Positions 25,140 through 34,021 of a DNA stretch of 64,000 bases are shown one piece after another. A program made the translations under genes and the position numbers. The stretch is from Candidatus Gemmiger stercorigallinarum. Its GTDB lineage: Bacteria > Bacillota > Clostridia > Oscillospirales > Ruminococcaceae. The DNA is taken from assembly GCA_019119495.1 (NCBI GenBank), contig DWWX01000018.1, positions 43,018 to 107,017 on the forward strand. Direction: 5' to 3'. The notes beneath the pieces are model-generated. The model was not told the DNA's origin and did not search any database. It saw only the letters and a list, made by a program, of their open reading frames with translations. Position 1 is the stretch's first letter, and every line of letters begins with the position of its first letter.

Positions 25140-27205
25140 ATGCGTAACCGTAAAGCAATGAAATATTTTTCCGGCAGCGCCGTGCAGCGTCTGCCGCTGT
25201 ACAAGCTGGCGCTGGGCTGCGTCGCCATGCTGCTGTGCGCCAGCATCGGCGTCAGCGTGATGGCGTCGGCCTTTATCAACGCGCCCGCCCGGCAGGCCCG
25301 GCCGGAAACGGAGGTCCAGCCCATCGCCACGCAGGAGACCGCCACCCCCAGCCCCACGCCGTCGCCCACGCCCGCCCCTGCGGTGAACGTGTACGGCGAG
25401 GTTTCGGTGGTGCAGCAGGACATCGGCGTGCAGCTGTACCGCATGGTGGACACCGAGCCTGACGGCGATGCGGAAGATACCACCACCGCCCAGACGGTGA
25501 ACGTGGCCGCCGCGGACACCGCCGCCCTGGACGCCGCCGACGGCAAGCTGCCGCTGACCGGCGTGGAGATGGACATTACCATCACCCCGGTGGACGAGGA
25601 CGGCGCCGCCAAGGCGGACGCCGAGCCCATCGTCTGCCCGGTGGACACCGACAGCGGCACCGTGCTGGCCGAGGATGTGGAACCGGGCGACTACACCGTC
25701 AGCTATCCCCAGGTGGAGGGCTACAACATGCCCGCGCCTGTGACCGTGACGGTCAACGAGAAGGTGGAATACCACGCCGACGTGGAGGCCGTCAAGGACA
25801 AGATCGTCCAGGCCAACGAGGTGGTGGAGAGTCAGGAGGACTCCAGCTACGGCGGGGGCAGCGTGGTGGCCGACGAGATCACCGACACCGTCGCCTATGC
25901 CGAGCCCAAACAGGAGGAGATCGGCCGCACCACCGTTTACACGGTGCAGCTTTCCGGCGACTATCTGGTGCTGAAAGACGGCACCGTCACCGCCTACAAG
26001 CCTGTCTATAACGAGAACGGCGAGCTGACCGGCGCGCAGCGGGACGGCAGCGCCCGCACGCTGGCCGCCGGCGGCACGCTGGGCGTCGGCCTGGCGGGCC
26101 TGCTGCGGCACGGCAGCAATGCGCCTGCCGCGCCGGCAGACAGCGGCATCGAACCGCTGAACGAAGGAGATCCCACCGAAACGACCCCGCCGGAGGAGAC
26201 GCCCGCGCAGGACCCGTCTGCCAGTCCCTCGGCCAGCCCGACACCTGCGGTGACGCCGACCCCGTCGGCAGCCCCGACACAGGAACCGACGCCGGAACCC
26301 ACCCCGACCCCCACGCCGGAGCCGACCCCGACGCCGACCCCCACTCCCACTCCCACTCCCACTCCCACTCCGACCCCGACGCCCACGCCCAGCGACCCCA
26401 CCGCCGGCTGGCCGGATTCCATCGGCGCGAAGGAGCTGGAAGGCTACGGTTTTGCGGTCACCTCGGAGGAAAAGATTACATACCAGTACACCGGCTGGCA
26501 GAACATCGACGGCAAAAACTATTACTATGACCCGGCCACCCATCAGCCGGTCACCGGAACCCAGGTCATCCAGGGCAACGTCTACACCTTTGCGGCGGAC
26601 GGCGCGCTGAACCAGACCGCCCGCGGCATCGACGTGTCCAAGTATCAGGGCAATATCGACTGGAACGCGGTGGCGGCGGACGGCATCACCTTTGCCATCA
26701 TCCGCGTGGGCTACCGCGGTACGGCAGCGGCGCGCTGGTGGAGGATTCCACCTTCCGCAAAAACATCCAGGGCGCAACGGCCGCCGGCCTGCGCGTGGGC
26801 GTCTACTTCTACAGCCAGGCCGTCAACGAGGCCGAGGCGGTGGAGGAGGCCAGCATGGTGCTGAGCCTGTGCCAGGGCTACGGCCTGCCGCTGGGCGTCT
26901 ACTACGACACCGAGAAGGTGGCCGGCGACACCGGCCGCGCCGACGGCATCTCGGCCGCGCAGCGCACCGCCAACGCCGTCGCTTTCTGCGAGACCATCCG
27001 CAATGCGGGCTATGCCGCCGGCGTATACTCCTACGCCAGCTGGTTCTACAACTCGCTGAACTTTGCCAACATCAGCAAGTACCGCATCTGGATCGCCCAG
27101 TACCGCGACACGCTGGATTTCAACTACCACTACGACATCTGGCAGTACACCAGCACCGGCAAGGTCAACGGCGTATCCGGCGGCGTGGATATGAACATCG
27201 GCTGA
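25140..27205 (+). pseudogene. Secreted GH25 muramidase, frameshifted
   Basis: It starts at the ATG at 25140 with a signal-anchor helix (about 22-45). A Thr/Pro linker, a SpaA-like beta domain (PGDYTVSYP), a long Pro/Thr repeat and a cell-wall-binding-type module ([13 protein letters not shown]) precede a GH25 lysozyme domain beginning [13 protein letters not shown]. After IIRVGYRG (about 26720) the frame is lost. The remaining GH25 core ([10 protein letters not shown]..., GVYFYSQ, YYDTE, ending VDMNIG) continues in another frame to 27205. Restoring one T in the GGTAC context rejoins them as RGYGSG. As written the catalytic domain is truncated. It would cleave peptidoglycan glycan strands if intact. 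The lesion may be real decay or an assembly error. Confidence 0.88.
26284..26394 (+). repeat. Pro-Thr coding microsatellite
   Basis: The DNA is a near-tandem run built on CCCACT/CCGACC hexamers and encodes alternating Pro-Thr with some Pro-Glu. It forms the flexible linker of the muramidase and is a likely spot for length variation. Confidence 0.85.
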
Positions 27206-27221
27206 CACACAATGCACAGAC

Positions 27222-27275
27222 CGGCCCCGGCAGCGGGGGAGGGAAAACGCCCTCCCGCTGCCGGGGCCGTTTTTT
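27222..27275 (+). terminator. Rho-independent terminator of GH25 gene
   Basis: A 20-bp GC arm (CGGCCCCGGCAGCGGG and complement) with an AAAAC loop and six T. Confidence 0.9.
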
Positions 27276-27299
27276 CTGCCGCAGAAAAAGGGGCCGGGC

Positions 27300-27350
27300 T
27301 TGCCCGGCGGGGCGGCCTCTGCTATACTGGAACCATCTGAAACCGATCCC
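27300..27350 (+). promoter_or_regulatory. Promoter and operator of the LacI-type regulator
   Basis: TTGCCC, 17 bp, TATACT (27300-27328), followed by GAAACCGATCCC at 27339-27350. The same half-site recurs twice before the PTS gene, so the regulator probably controls its own gene. Confidence 0.65.
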
Positions 27351-27367
27351 ACAGGAGGCGCCGTCCC

Positions 27368-28384
27368 ATGAACATTACCGAGATCGCCCGGCTGGCGGGC
27401 GTGTCCAAGACCGCGGTCAGCCGCTATTTCAACGGCGGCTATCTCAGCGCCGAAAAGCGCGCCGCCATTGCCGCCGTGGTGGAGCAGACCGGCTACCTGC
27501 CCAGCCAGCAGGCCCGCACGCTGCGCACCCGCCGCACCCGGCAGGTGGGCGTGGTCATGCCCCGCCTGAGCAGCGAGAGCACCGCCCGCGTGGTGGACGG
27601 CATCAGCCTGGCGCTGGCGGACAAGGGCTACCAGCTGCTGCTGGCCAACACCGCCAACGACCCCGCCCGCGAGGTGGAATATCTGGACACCTTCCGCCGC
27701 AGCGGGGTGGACGGGGTGCTGTTTCTGGCCAGTATTTTTACCCCGGAGCACCGGGCGGTCTTGCAGAGCATGCACCTGCCGGTGGTCATCATCGCCCAAA
27801 AGTACGAGGGGTACAGCTGCGTCTACCACGACGACTACGGCGCGGCGCGGGCGGTCACCGGGCTGTTGCTGCGCCGGGGCAGCAAGCGGCCGGTGTACAT
27901 CGGCGTCACCGCGCGGGACCACGCCGCCGGCTATGCCCGCCACCAGGGCTACCTGGACGCGCTGAAAGCGGCGGGCAGGCCGCCCCGTGCGGAGGATATG
28001 TTCCTGGCCCAATTCACGATGGAGTCCGGCTATCGGCAGGCCCGCGCAATGCTGGACGCCGGCCGCCGCCCGGACGGCATCTTCTGCGCCACCGACACCA
28101 TCGCCGTGGGGGCCATGCAGGCCTGCCGCGAGGCGGGCCTGACGGAGGGGCGGGACGTGCTGGTGGCAGGCATCGGGGATTCGGCCATCGGGCGGGTGGC
28201 GGCCGTGCCGCTGACCAGCGCCCACCTGCACTACAAGACCAGCGGGCAGGAGGCCGCCCAGCTGCTGCTCAACCTGATGCGTCGCCAGGGGGCTGGCACC
28301 CGCGCCATCCAGCTGGGGTTTGAGGTGGTGGAGCGCCAGTCCACCGCCGCCGCGCTGGGTGCACAGCCGGGGCCGGAAATATGA
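27368..28384 (+). CDS. scrR: LacI-family sucrose operon regulator
   Basis: 338 residues. The N-terminal HTH (NITEIARLAGVSKTAVSRYFNGGYLS, split here as ITEIARLAGVSKTAVSRYF) and hinge fit LacI/GalR proteins; the rest is a periplasmic-binding-protein-like effector domain (about 60-330). It sits directly upstream of a sucrose PTS permease and a GH32 hydrolase on the same strand, which points to sucrose or sucrose-6-phosphate control. Matching operator half-sites flank both promoters. The symbol is assigned by context. Confidence 0.88.
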   Translation: MNITEIARLAGVSKTAVSRYFNGGYLSAEKRAAIAAVVEQTGYLPSQQARTLRTRRTRQVGVVMPRLSSESTARVVDGISLALADKGYQLLLANTANDPAREVEYLDTFRRSGVDGVLFLASIFTPEHRAVLQSMHLPVVIIAQKYEGYSCVYHDDYGAARAVTGLLLRRGSKRPVYIGVTARDHAAGYARHQGYLDALKAAGRPPRAEDMFLAQFTMESGYRQARAMLDAGRRPDGIFCATDTIAVGAMQACREAGLTEGRDVLVAGIGDSAIGRVAAVPLTSAHLHYKTSGQEAAQLLLNLMRRQGAGTRAIQLGFEVVERQSTAAALGAQPGPEI

Positions 28385-28392
28385 AACCATGT

Positions 28393-28404
28393 GAAACCGA
28401 TAGC
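28393..28404 (+). promoter_or_regulatory. Operator half-site upstream of scrA promoter
   Basis: GAAACCGATAGC matches the first nine positions of the GRAAYCGRTTYC pattern and lies about 32 bp upstream of the -35. Confidence 0.5.
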
Positions 28405-28435
28405 GTTTGCCCCGAAATCTCGTCCCATCCGTCAA

Positions 28436-28491
28436 TAGACTGCGCCATACATCCATGCTAAAATAGGTCCCGTAAGGATGAAATCGGTTCC
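28436..28491 (+). promoter_or_regulatory. scrA promoter with LacI-type operator
   Basis: TAGACT, 17 bp, TAAAAT (28436-28464). GAAATCGGTTCC at 28480-28491 is a full fit to the symmetric pattern GRAAYCGRTTYC with the central CG typical of LacI-family sites, positioned to block initiation. Confidence 0.65.
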
Positions 28492-28527
28492 ATGCGGAGC
28501 CGCTTGCGGACACAAGGAGGATCGAGT

Positions 28528-29916
28528 ATGGATTACAAGCAGACAGCACTGGACATTTTGAAAGCGGTGGGCGGCCGGGAAAACCTGGTCAGCGCGGCCC
28601 ACTGCGCCACCCGCCTGCGTTTGGTGATCGCGGACAACGCCAAATGCGACAAAAAAGCCGTCGAGAACGTGGACGGCGTCAAGGGCGTGTTTGAGGCTTC
28701 CGGCCAGCTGCAGATCATCATCGGCACCGGCACCGTCAACAAGGTCTACGACGAGTTCGTGACCGCCGCCGGCATCGAGGCCGCCACCACTGCCGAGGTC
28801 AAGCAGGCGGCCGCCAGCAAGGCGCCCTGGTACAAGCAGGCCATCAAGACGCTGGGCGACGTGTTTGTGCCCATTATCCCGGCCATCGTCGCCAGCGGCC
28901 TGCTGATGGGCCTGCTGGAAGGCTTTGCCAACGTGTTCCCCGGCCTGACCGAAAACGGCACCTACACCATCATCCACCTGTTCAGCAACGCGGCCTTCAC
29001 CTTCCTGCCCATCCTGATCGGCACCAGCGCGGCCAAGGTGTTCGGCGGCAACCAGTACCTGGGCGCGGTCATCGGCATGATCATGATCCACCCCGACCTG
29101 GTCAACGCCTGGAACGTGGCCACCGCGGCCGAGATCCCCACCGCCGAAGCCTGGTTTGGCCTGTACAGCATCGACCTGGTGGGCTACCAGGGCCATGTGA
29201 TCCCGGTCATCATCGCCGTGTGGGTCATGTGCTTTATCGAAAAACGGCTGCACAAGATCGTGCCCGAAATGATCGACCTGTTCGTCACCCCGCTGGTCAG
29301 CGTGGTGGTCACCGGCTACCTGACGCTGACCGTCATCGGCCCGGTGTTCGGCCAGGTGGAAAACTGGGTGCTGGACGCGGTGCAGGCGCTGATCGGCCTG
29401 CCCTTCGGCCTGGGCTCCGCCCTGTGCGGCGCCATCTATGCCCCCACCGTCGTGGCGGGCGTCCACCACATGTACAACGCGCTGGAGGCCGGCATGCTCA
29501 GCGCCACCGGCTTTGATACCTGGATGCCCATTGCCAGCGCCGCCAACGTGGCCCAGGGCGCCGCCGCCCTTGCCTTTGCGCTGCGCACCCGTGACGCCAA
29601 GCTGAAAAACATGGCCTTCCCGGCCTCGCTCAGCGCCTTCCTGGGCATCACCGAGCCTGCCATCTTCGGCGTCAATATGCGGTTCTTCAAGCCTTTCGTC
29701 GCCGGTATCCTGGGCGGCGCGGCGGGCGCGCTGGTGGCCGGCTGGCTGCATGTCAGCTCCACCGCTTATGGCATCACCGGCGTGTTCGGCATCCTGATCA
29801 CCACCCACAACCTGCCGCAGTACCTGCTCAGCATCGCGGTGGCCTTTGCGGTCGCCTTCCTGGTCACCATGCTGATCTACCGCGGCGACAAAAAGGAGAC
29901 GGCGAACCATGGCTGA
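28528..29916 (+). CDS. scrA: PTS sucrose transporter subunit IIBC
   Basis: 462 residues from the ATG at 28528 (AAGGAGG upstream). The IIB domain comes first, with the phospho-cysteine in AAHCATRLR (Cys26). A linker precedes the IIC membrane channel (about 110-450) of the glucose/sucrose superfamily. There is no IIA domain, so phosphate must come from a separate EIIA. It imports and phosphorylates sucrose to sucrose-6-phosphate, which the overlapping scrB product hydrolyses. Specificity is inferred from the scrB partner. Confidence 0.92.
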   Translation: MDYKQTALDILKAVGGRENLVSAAHCATRLRLVIADNAKCDKKAVENVDGVKGVFEASGQLQIIIGTGTVNKVYDEFVTAAGIEAATTAEVKQAAASKAPWYKQAIKTLGDVFVPIIPAIVASGLLMGLLEGFANVFPGLTENGTYTIIHLFSNAAFTFLPILIGTSAAKVFGGNQYLGAVIGMIMIHPDLVNAWNVATAAEIPTAEAWFGLYSIDLVGYQGHVIPVIIAVWVMCFIEKRLHKIVPEMIDLFVTPLVSVVVTGYLTLTVIGPVFGQVENWVLDAVQALIGLPFGLGSALCGAIYAPTVVAGVHHMYNALEAGMLSATGFDTWMPIASAANVAQGAAALAFALRTRDAKLKNMAFPASLSAFLGITEPAIFGVNMRFFKPFVAGILGGAAGALVAGWLHVSSTAYGITGVFGILITTHNLPQYLLSIAVAFAVAFLVTMLIYRGDKKETANHG

Positions 29917-31267
29917 ATGGCGTCAGGCGTTCCATCTGGAACCCCCGCGCGGCTGGCTGAACGACCCCAACGGCCTGTGCTGGTTCGACGGGCGGTACCA
30001 TGTCTATTTCCAATACTGCCCCTTGGCGGCGGACGGCAGCGGCCCCAAATGCTGGGGCCATTACGAAAGCCCCGATCTTTTGCACTGGACCTTTACCGGC
30101 GTGCCGCTGACGCCCGACCATCCGCGGGACGCGGACGGCGTATATTCCGGCAGCGCGGCGGCGGACGGCGGCACGCTGCGGCTGTACTACACCGGCAATG
30201 TCAAGCACCCCGGTGATTATGATTATGTCACCGCCGGGCGGGAGGGCAACACTCTCTGCGTCGAGACGGCGGACGGCCGCACCATGGGCCCAAAGCGGCT
30301 GCTTTTGACCAACGGCGATTATCCCGCCGACTGCAGCTGCCACGTGCGCGACCCCAAGGTCTGGCGCACGGCGCAGGGCTGGCGCATGGTGCTGGGGGCG
30401 CGCAGCCGCAGCGACGCGGGGCGGGCGCTGCTGTACCGCAGCGCCGACGGCCTGCGCTGGCAGCTGGAAGCCGTGCTGGAACAAAAGCCGGCCTTTGGCT
30501 ACATGTGGGAGTGCCCCGATTATTTTGAGCTGGACGGGCAGGGCTTCCTCAGCCTGTCGCCCCAGGGGCTGCCCCACGGGACCTATACCTGCCAGAACGT
30601 CTACCAGAGCGGCCATTTTGCCGTGGACGGCGACCTGGCCGAGGGCCGCCTGCACAGCTTTGCCGAGTGGGACATGGGCTTTGACTTTTACGCGCCCCAG
30701 ACGTTCCGGGCGCCGGACGGGCGGCGCATCCTGATCGGCTGGATGGGCATCCCCGACGCCGACTACGCCAACCCCACCACGGCGCTGGGCTGGCAGCACT
30801 GTCTGACGGTGCCGCGGCATGTCACGCTGCAAGACGGCCGCCTCTGCCAGACCCCGGTGCGGGAGCTGGACGCGCTGTGCGGCGCGCCCCGTCCGCTGCC
30901 GGAAGGGGAGACCGCCGCCGAAGCACCCTTCCGGCTGCGGGCCAGGGCGGCCGGCAGCTGCCGCCTGACGCTGGCCGGCGGGCTGGAACTGGATTATGAC
31001 GCCGGCGGGCGGGTGTTTACGCTGCGCTTTGCCGACCCGGCCATCTCCGGCGGGCGCACCGTCCGCCGCGCCCGGCTGAATGAACCCGGCCCGCTGGAGC
31101 TGGACGTGCTGGTGGATACCTCCTCGGTGGAGTGCTACATCAACGGCGGCAGCACAGTGTTTGCCACCCGGTTTTATCCCGCGTCGCGGCGGATCGCCGT
31201 GCAGGCGCAGGGCATGCAGGCGTCGGCGGCCCCCATGCGGCCGATGCAGGTGGACGGCCTGGCGTAA
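29909..31267 (+). CDS. scrB: Sucrose-6-phosphate hydrolase (GH32)
   Basis: 452 residues; its ATG overlaps the scrA stop by 8 bases. The GH32 nucleophile is in GWLNDPNG (Asp19), the transition-state Asp in HVRDPKVW and the acid/base Glu in WECPDYF. A C-terminal beta-sandwich follows (about 330-450). It splits sucrose-6-phosphate into glucose-6-phosphate and fructose in the cytoplasm; no signal peptide is present. Confidence 0.95.
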   Translation: MAEWRQAFHLEPPRGWLNDPNGLCWFDGRYHVYFQYCPLAADGSGPKCWGHYESPDLLHWTFTGVPLTPDHPRDADGVYSGSAAADGGTLRLYYTGNVKHPGDYDYVTAGREGNTLCVETADGRTMGPKRLLLTNGDYPADCSCHVRDPKVWRTAQGWRMVLGARSRSDAGRALLYRSADGLRWQLEAVLEQKPAFGYMWECPDYFELDGQGFLSLSPQGLPHGTYTCQNVYQSGHFAVDGDLAEGRLHSFAEWDMGFDFYAPQTFRAPDGRRILIGWMGIPDADYANPTTALGWQHCLTVPRHVTLQDGRLCQTPVRELDALCGAPRPLPEGETAAEAPFRLRARAAGSCRLTLAGGLELDYDAGGRVFTLRFADPAISGGRTVRRARLNEPGPLELDVLVDTSSVECYINGGSTVFATRFYPASRRIAVQAQGMQASAAPMRPMQVDGLA

Positions 31268-31331
31268 AGCGCCCTTTGCCCCGCCGCCCCCCGCCGCGGG
31301 CAGACGCAGTACAATAGGAGGCCAATACCAT

Positions 31332-32006
31332 ATGGATCAACCGCTTTTGGATGTTATGCAGGCGCGCCATTCGGTGCGCGCGTATCGGGATACGCCCATC
31401 ACGGGCGACACGCTTGCGGCGCTGCAGGCCTGCATCGAGGACTGCAACCGCCAAAGCGGGCTGCATATCCAGCTGGTGCGGGAGGAGCCCCGCGCCTTTG
31501 ACGGCTTTATGGCCCATTACGGCAAGTTTTCGGGCGTAAAGAACTACATCGCCATGGTGGGCAAAAAGGGCCCCGCGCTGGAACAGACCTGCGGCTACTG
31601 GGGCCAGCGGGTGGTGTTGCGGGCCCAGGCCCTGGGGCTGAACACCTGCTGGGTGGCAATGACCTTTGCCAAGGTCAGCGGCGCTTACCGGCTGGATGCG
31701 GGCGAAAAGCTCTGCTGTGTGATCGCCATCGGGTACGGCCAGACCCAGGGCGCGCCCCACAAGATCAAAACGCCGGAGCAGGTCAGCCGCGCCGGCGCCG
31801 CCTGCCCGGACTGGTTCCGGCAGGGCGTGCAGGCCGCGCTGCTTGCCCCCACCGCCATGAACCAGCAGAAATTCACCCTGACGCTGCAAAGCGACGGCCG
31901 CGTGCAGGCCAAACCCGGCGCCGGCTTTTACACCAAACTGGACCTGGGCATTGTGAAATGCCACTTTGAGCTGGGCTCCGGCAAGGACGGCAGCATCTGG
32001 GCGTGA
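31332..32006 (+). CDS. Nitroreductase-family flavoprotein
   Basis: 224 residues from the ATG at 31332 with AGGAGG upstream. The N-terminal MQARHSVRAYRD motif is the FMN phosphate-binding signature of the nitroreductase fold, and the GQ/ALGLNTCW region follows as in NfsA/FRP relatives. Its substrate is unknown. It lies 64 bases after scrB with no terminator between, so it may be read through from the sucrose operon without a functional link. Confidence 0.85.
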   Translation: MDQPLLDVMQARHSVRAYRDTPITGDTLAALQACIEDCNRQSGLHIQLVREEPRAFDGFMAHYGKFSGVKNYIAMVGKKGPALEQTCGYWGQRVVLRAQALGLNTCWVAMTFAKVSGAYRLDAGEKLCCVIAIGYGQTQGAPHKIKTPEQVSRAGAACPDWFRQGVQAALLAPTAMNQQKFTLTLQSDGRVQAKPGAGFYTKLDLGIVKCHFELGSGKDGSIWA

Positions 32007-32065
32007 GCAGGCCGGGCGCGCGTCCGCGCAAAAAGCGGCGCGGCGTACAAAACCAAACAAAACAC

Positions 32066-32115
32066 AGGACCGCCCGGCGGGCCGGCACAAAAACGTGCTG
32101 CCCGCCGGGCGGTCC
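32066..32115. terminator. Hairpin between convergent genes
   Basis: AGGACCGCCCGGCGGG pairs with CCCGCCGGGCGGTCCT. The T-run is poor on either strand (TGTTTTG on the minus strand), but the position between convergent genes fits a terminator. Confidence 0.6.
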
Positions 32116-32235
32116 TGTATGAAAAGGGAGCGTCCCCGCCGCCGGCAAAAACCGGCGGGCCTGCGGGAAAACTGCAAAGCAGGCGGCCGCGCCAGACCGG
32201 CAGGGGGGCGGGGAAAAGCGGTGTCCGGCCCGGCG

Positions 32236-33255
32236 TCAGTTCAGCGCCTTGCCAAAGAACTCCACCTCCGGCTTCAGCGTGGCCATCAGGCTGTCGAACT
32301 GGTCGGGGGTCAGGCTTTGGGCGCCGTCGCTTTTGGCGTGGGCGGGGTCGTTGTGCACCTCGATCATCAAACCGTCCGCCCCGGCGGCCACCGCGGCCGC
32401 CGCCAGGCTGGGCACCATAAAGGCGATGCCCGCCGCGTGGCTGGGGTCGATGATGACCGGCAGGTGGGTCATCTTTTTCAGCATCGGCACTGCCGAGATG
32501 TCCAGCGTGTTGCGCATGCTGTTCTCGAAGGTGCGGATGCCCCGCTCGCACAAAATCACGTTGGGGTTGCCGGCGGCCATGATGTACTCGGCGCTCATCA
32601 CCAGCTCCTCCAGCGTGGCCGAAAGCCCGCGCTTGAGCAATACCGGCCTGTCGGTGCGGCCCACGGCCTTCAGCAGCTCAAAGTTCTGCATGTTGCGCGC
32701 GCCGATCTGGATCATGTCCACGCCTTCCCGCAAAAACAGCGGGATGTGCACGCTGTCCATCAGCTCGGTGACGATGGGCTGGCCGGTGGTCGCCTTGGCT
32801 TTGTTCAGCAGCTCCAGCCCCTCGGCCCGCAGACCCTGGAAGGAGTAGGGGCTGGTGCGCGGCTTGAAGGCGCCGCCCCGCAGGATCGACGCGCCCGCCG
32901 CCTGCACCCGCCGGGCCACCCCGGTGATCTGGGCCTCGCTCTCGACGCTGCAGGGGCCGGCCATCACGGCAAAGTGGCCGCCGCCGACCTTGACGCCGCC
33001 CACCTCCACCACCGTGTCGTCCGGGTGGAACTTGCGGTTGGCTTTTTTGTACGGCTCCGACACCCGGCGGCAGCTGTCCACAATGGGGTTGGCCAAAAGC
33101 CAGCTCTCGCTCAGCGCCTTGGTGTCGCCGATCAGGCCCAGGATGTGGGTGTCGCTGCCCACCGAGTCGTTGATCTGGAAGCCCATCGCCTCCAGCTCGC
33201 GGCAGAAAGCGTAAATTTTCTCCTCCGGGGCGTTGTGTTTCAAAATGACGATCAT
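32236..33255 (-). CDS. aroF: 3-deoxy-7-phosphoheptulonate synthase (AroA-beta type)
   Basis: 339 residues. An N-terminal ferredoxin-like/ACT-like regulatory domain (about 1-70) precedes a TIM barrel with AGPCSVES, LRGGAFKPRTSPYSFQG and the IDPSHAAG block. It condenses PEP and erythrose-4-phosphate, the first step of the shikimate pathway. The subtype is that of Thermotoga and Bacillus enzymes, in which the N-terminal domain mediates feedback inhibition. It has a divergent promoter and a purine-rich leader of about 150 nt. Confidence 0.96.
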   Translation of the reverse strand: MIVILKHNAPEEKIYAFCRELEAMGFQINDSVGSDTHILGLIGDTKALSESWLLANPIVDSCRRVSEPYKKANRKFHPDDTVVEVGGVKVGGGHFAVMAGPCSVESEAQITGVARRVQAAGASILRGGAFKPRTSPYSFQGLRAEGLELLNKAKATTGQPIVTELMDSVHIPLFLREGVDMIQIGARNMQNFELLKAVGRTDRPVLLKRGLSATLEELVMSAEYIMAAGNPNVILCERGIRTFENSMRNTLDISAVPMLKKMTHLPVIIDPSHAAGIAFMVPSLAAAAVAAGADGLMIEVHNDPAHAKSDGAQSLTPDQFDSLMATLKPEVEFFGKALN

Positions 33256-33406
33256 GGGAAATGACTCCTTCTCTTCCGCGCGGTTCCTTTGGAACCTTTG
33301 GTTTCTTATGTCACTCGCGCTTTGTTGGTTTCTTTTGTTCTTTCTCTTGTTCTTTCTCTCTCTTCCGCGTCACCTGCGCGCAGAGCGCCGCAGGGACAGT
33401 ATGGAA

Positions 33407-33435
33407 AGTTTAACACTTTAACACGCTAAAGTCAA
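33407..33435 (-). promoter_or_regulatory. Promoter for DAHP synthase
   Basis: On the minus strand TTGACT, 17 bp, TAAACT. The transcript would start near 33400, leaving a purine-rich untranslated leader to 33255. Confidence 0.7.
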
Positions 33436-33454
33436 CCCCCTTCCGCCGCCTTTT

Positions 33455-33483
33455 TTGACAACGCTGCCCCCACCGCCTATAAT
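33455..33483 (+). promoter_or_regulatory. Consensus SigA promoter for ybaK-rsuA
   Basis: TTGACA, 17 bp, TATAAT: a perfect consensus match on both hexamers and spacing. Confidence 0.92.
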
Positions 33484-33529
33484 AAGGGCAGAAACGGCGG
33501 GCAGCCGCCGGGGAAAGGGAAGGTTTGCA

Positions 33530-34021
33530 ATGGGCAAGGAAGCCAAAACCAACGCCATGCGCATGCTGGAACGCGCCAGGATCCATTATACCGCGCACGA
33601 GTATCCCCACCAGGAGGGCGCCGCCGTGGACGGCGCCACGGTGGCAAAGCTGACCGGGCAGGACCCGGCGCGGGTGTTCAAAACGCTGGTCACCCAGGGG
33701 GCGGACCGGAACTACTATGTGTTTGTGGTGCCGGTGCTGGCCGAGCTGGACCTGAAAAAGGCCGCCAAGGCCGCCGGCGTCAAAAGCGTGGCCATGATCC
33801 ACGTGGCGGATATCAACAAGGTCACCGGCTACATCCGCGGCGGCTGCAGCCCGGTGGGCATGAAAAAGAAGTACAAGACGGTGTTTGACGCCAGCTGCCT
33901 GGCCCAGCCTTCCATGCTGGTCTCCGGCGGGCGCATCGGCACCCAGATCGAGGCGGCCCCCGCGGACCTTGTCGCCGTCACCCGCGGCATCACGGCGGAC
34001 ATCACCGCCGAACACCCGTGA
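33530..34021 (+). CDS. ybaK: Cys-tRNA(Pro) deacylase YbaK/EbsC
   Basis: 163 residues from the ATG at 33530; a longer frame begins inside the promoter. The YbaK/ProX-like editing fold shows VFKTLV, the KAAKAAGVKSVAMI segment and the GGCSPVGMKKKY loop typical of YbaK. It hydrolyses mischarged Cys-tRNA(Pro) in trans. Its stop overlaps the next start (TGATG), coupling it to the pseudouridine synthase. Confidence 0.94.
   Translation: MGKEAKTNAMRMLERARIHYTAHEYPHQEGAAVDGATVAKLTGQDPARVFKTLVTQGADRNYYVFVVPVLAELDLKKAAKAAGVKSVAMIHVADINKVTGYIRGGCSPVGMKKKYKTVFDASCLAQPSMLVSGGRIGTQIEAAPADLVAVTRGITADITAEHP

Noticed and set aside
26284..26394. Tandem repeat resembling a short CRISPR or satellite array
   Set aside because: It is in frame inside the muramidase gene, has hexamer units without spacers and encodes a Pro-Thr linker. 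No CRISPR array or cas gene was seen in the window.
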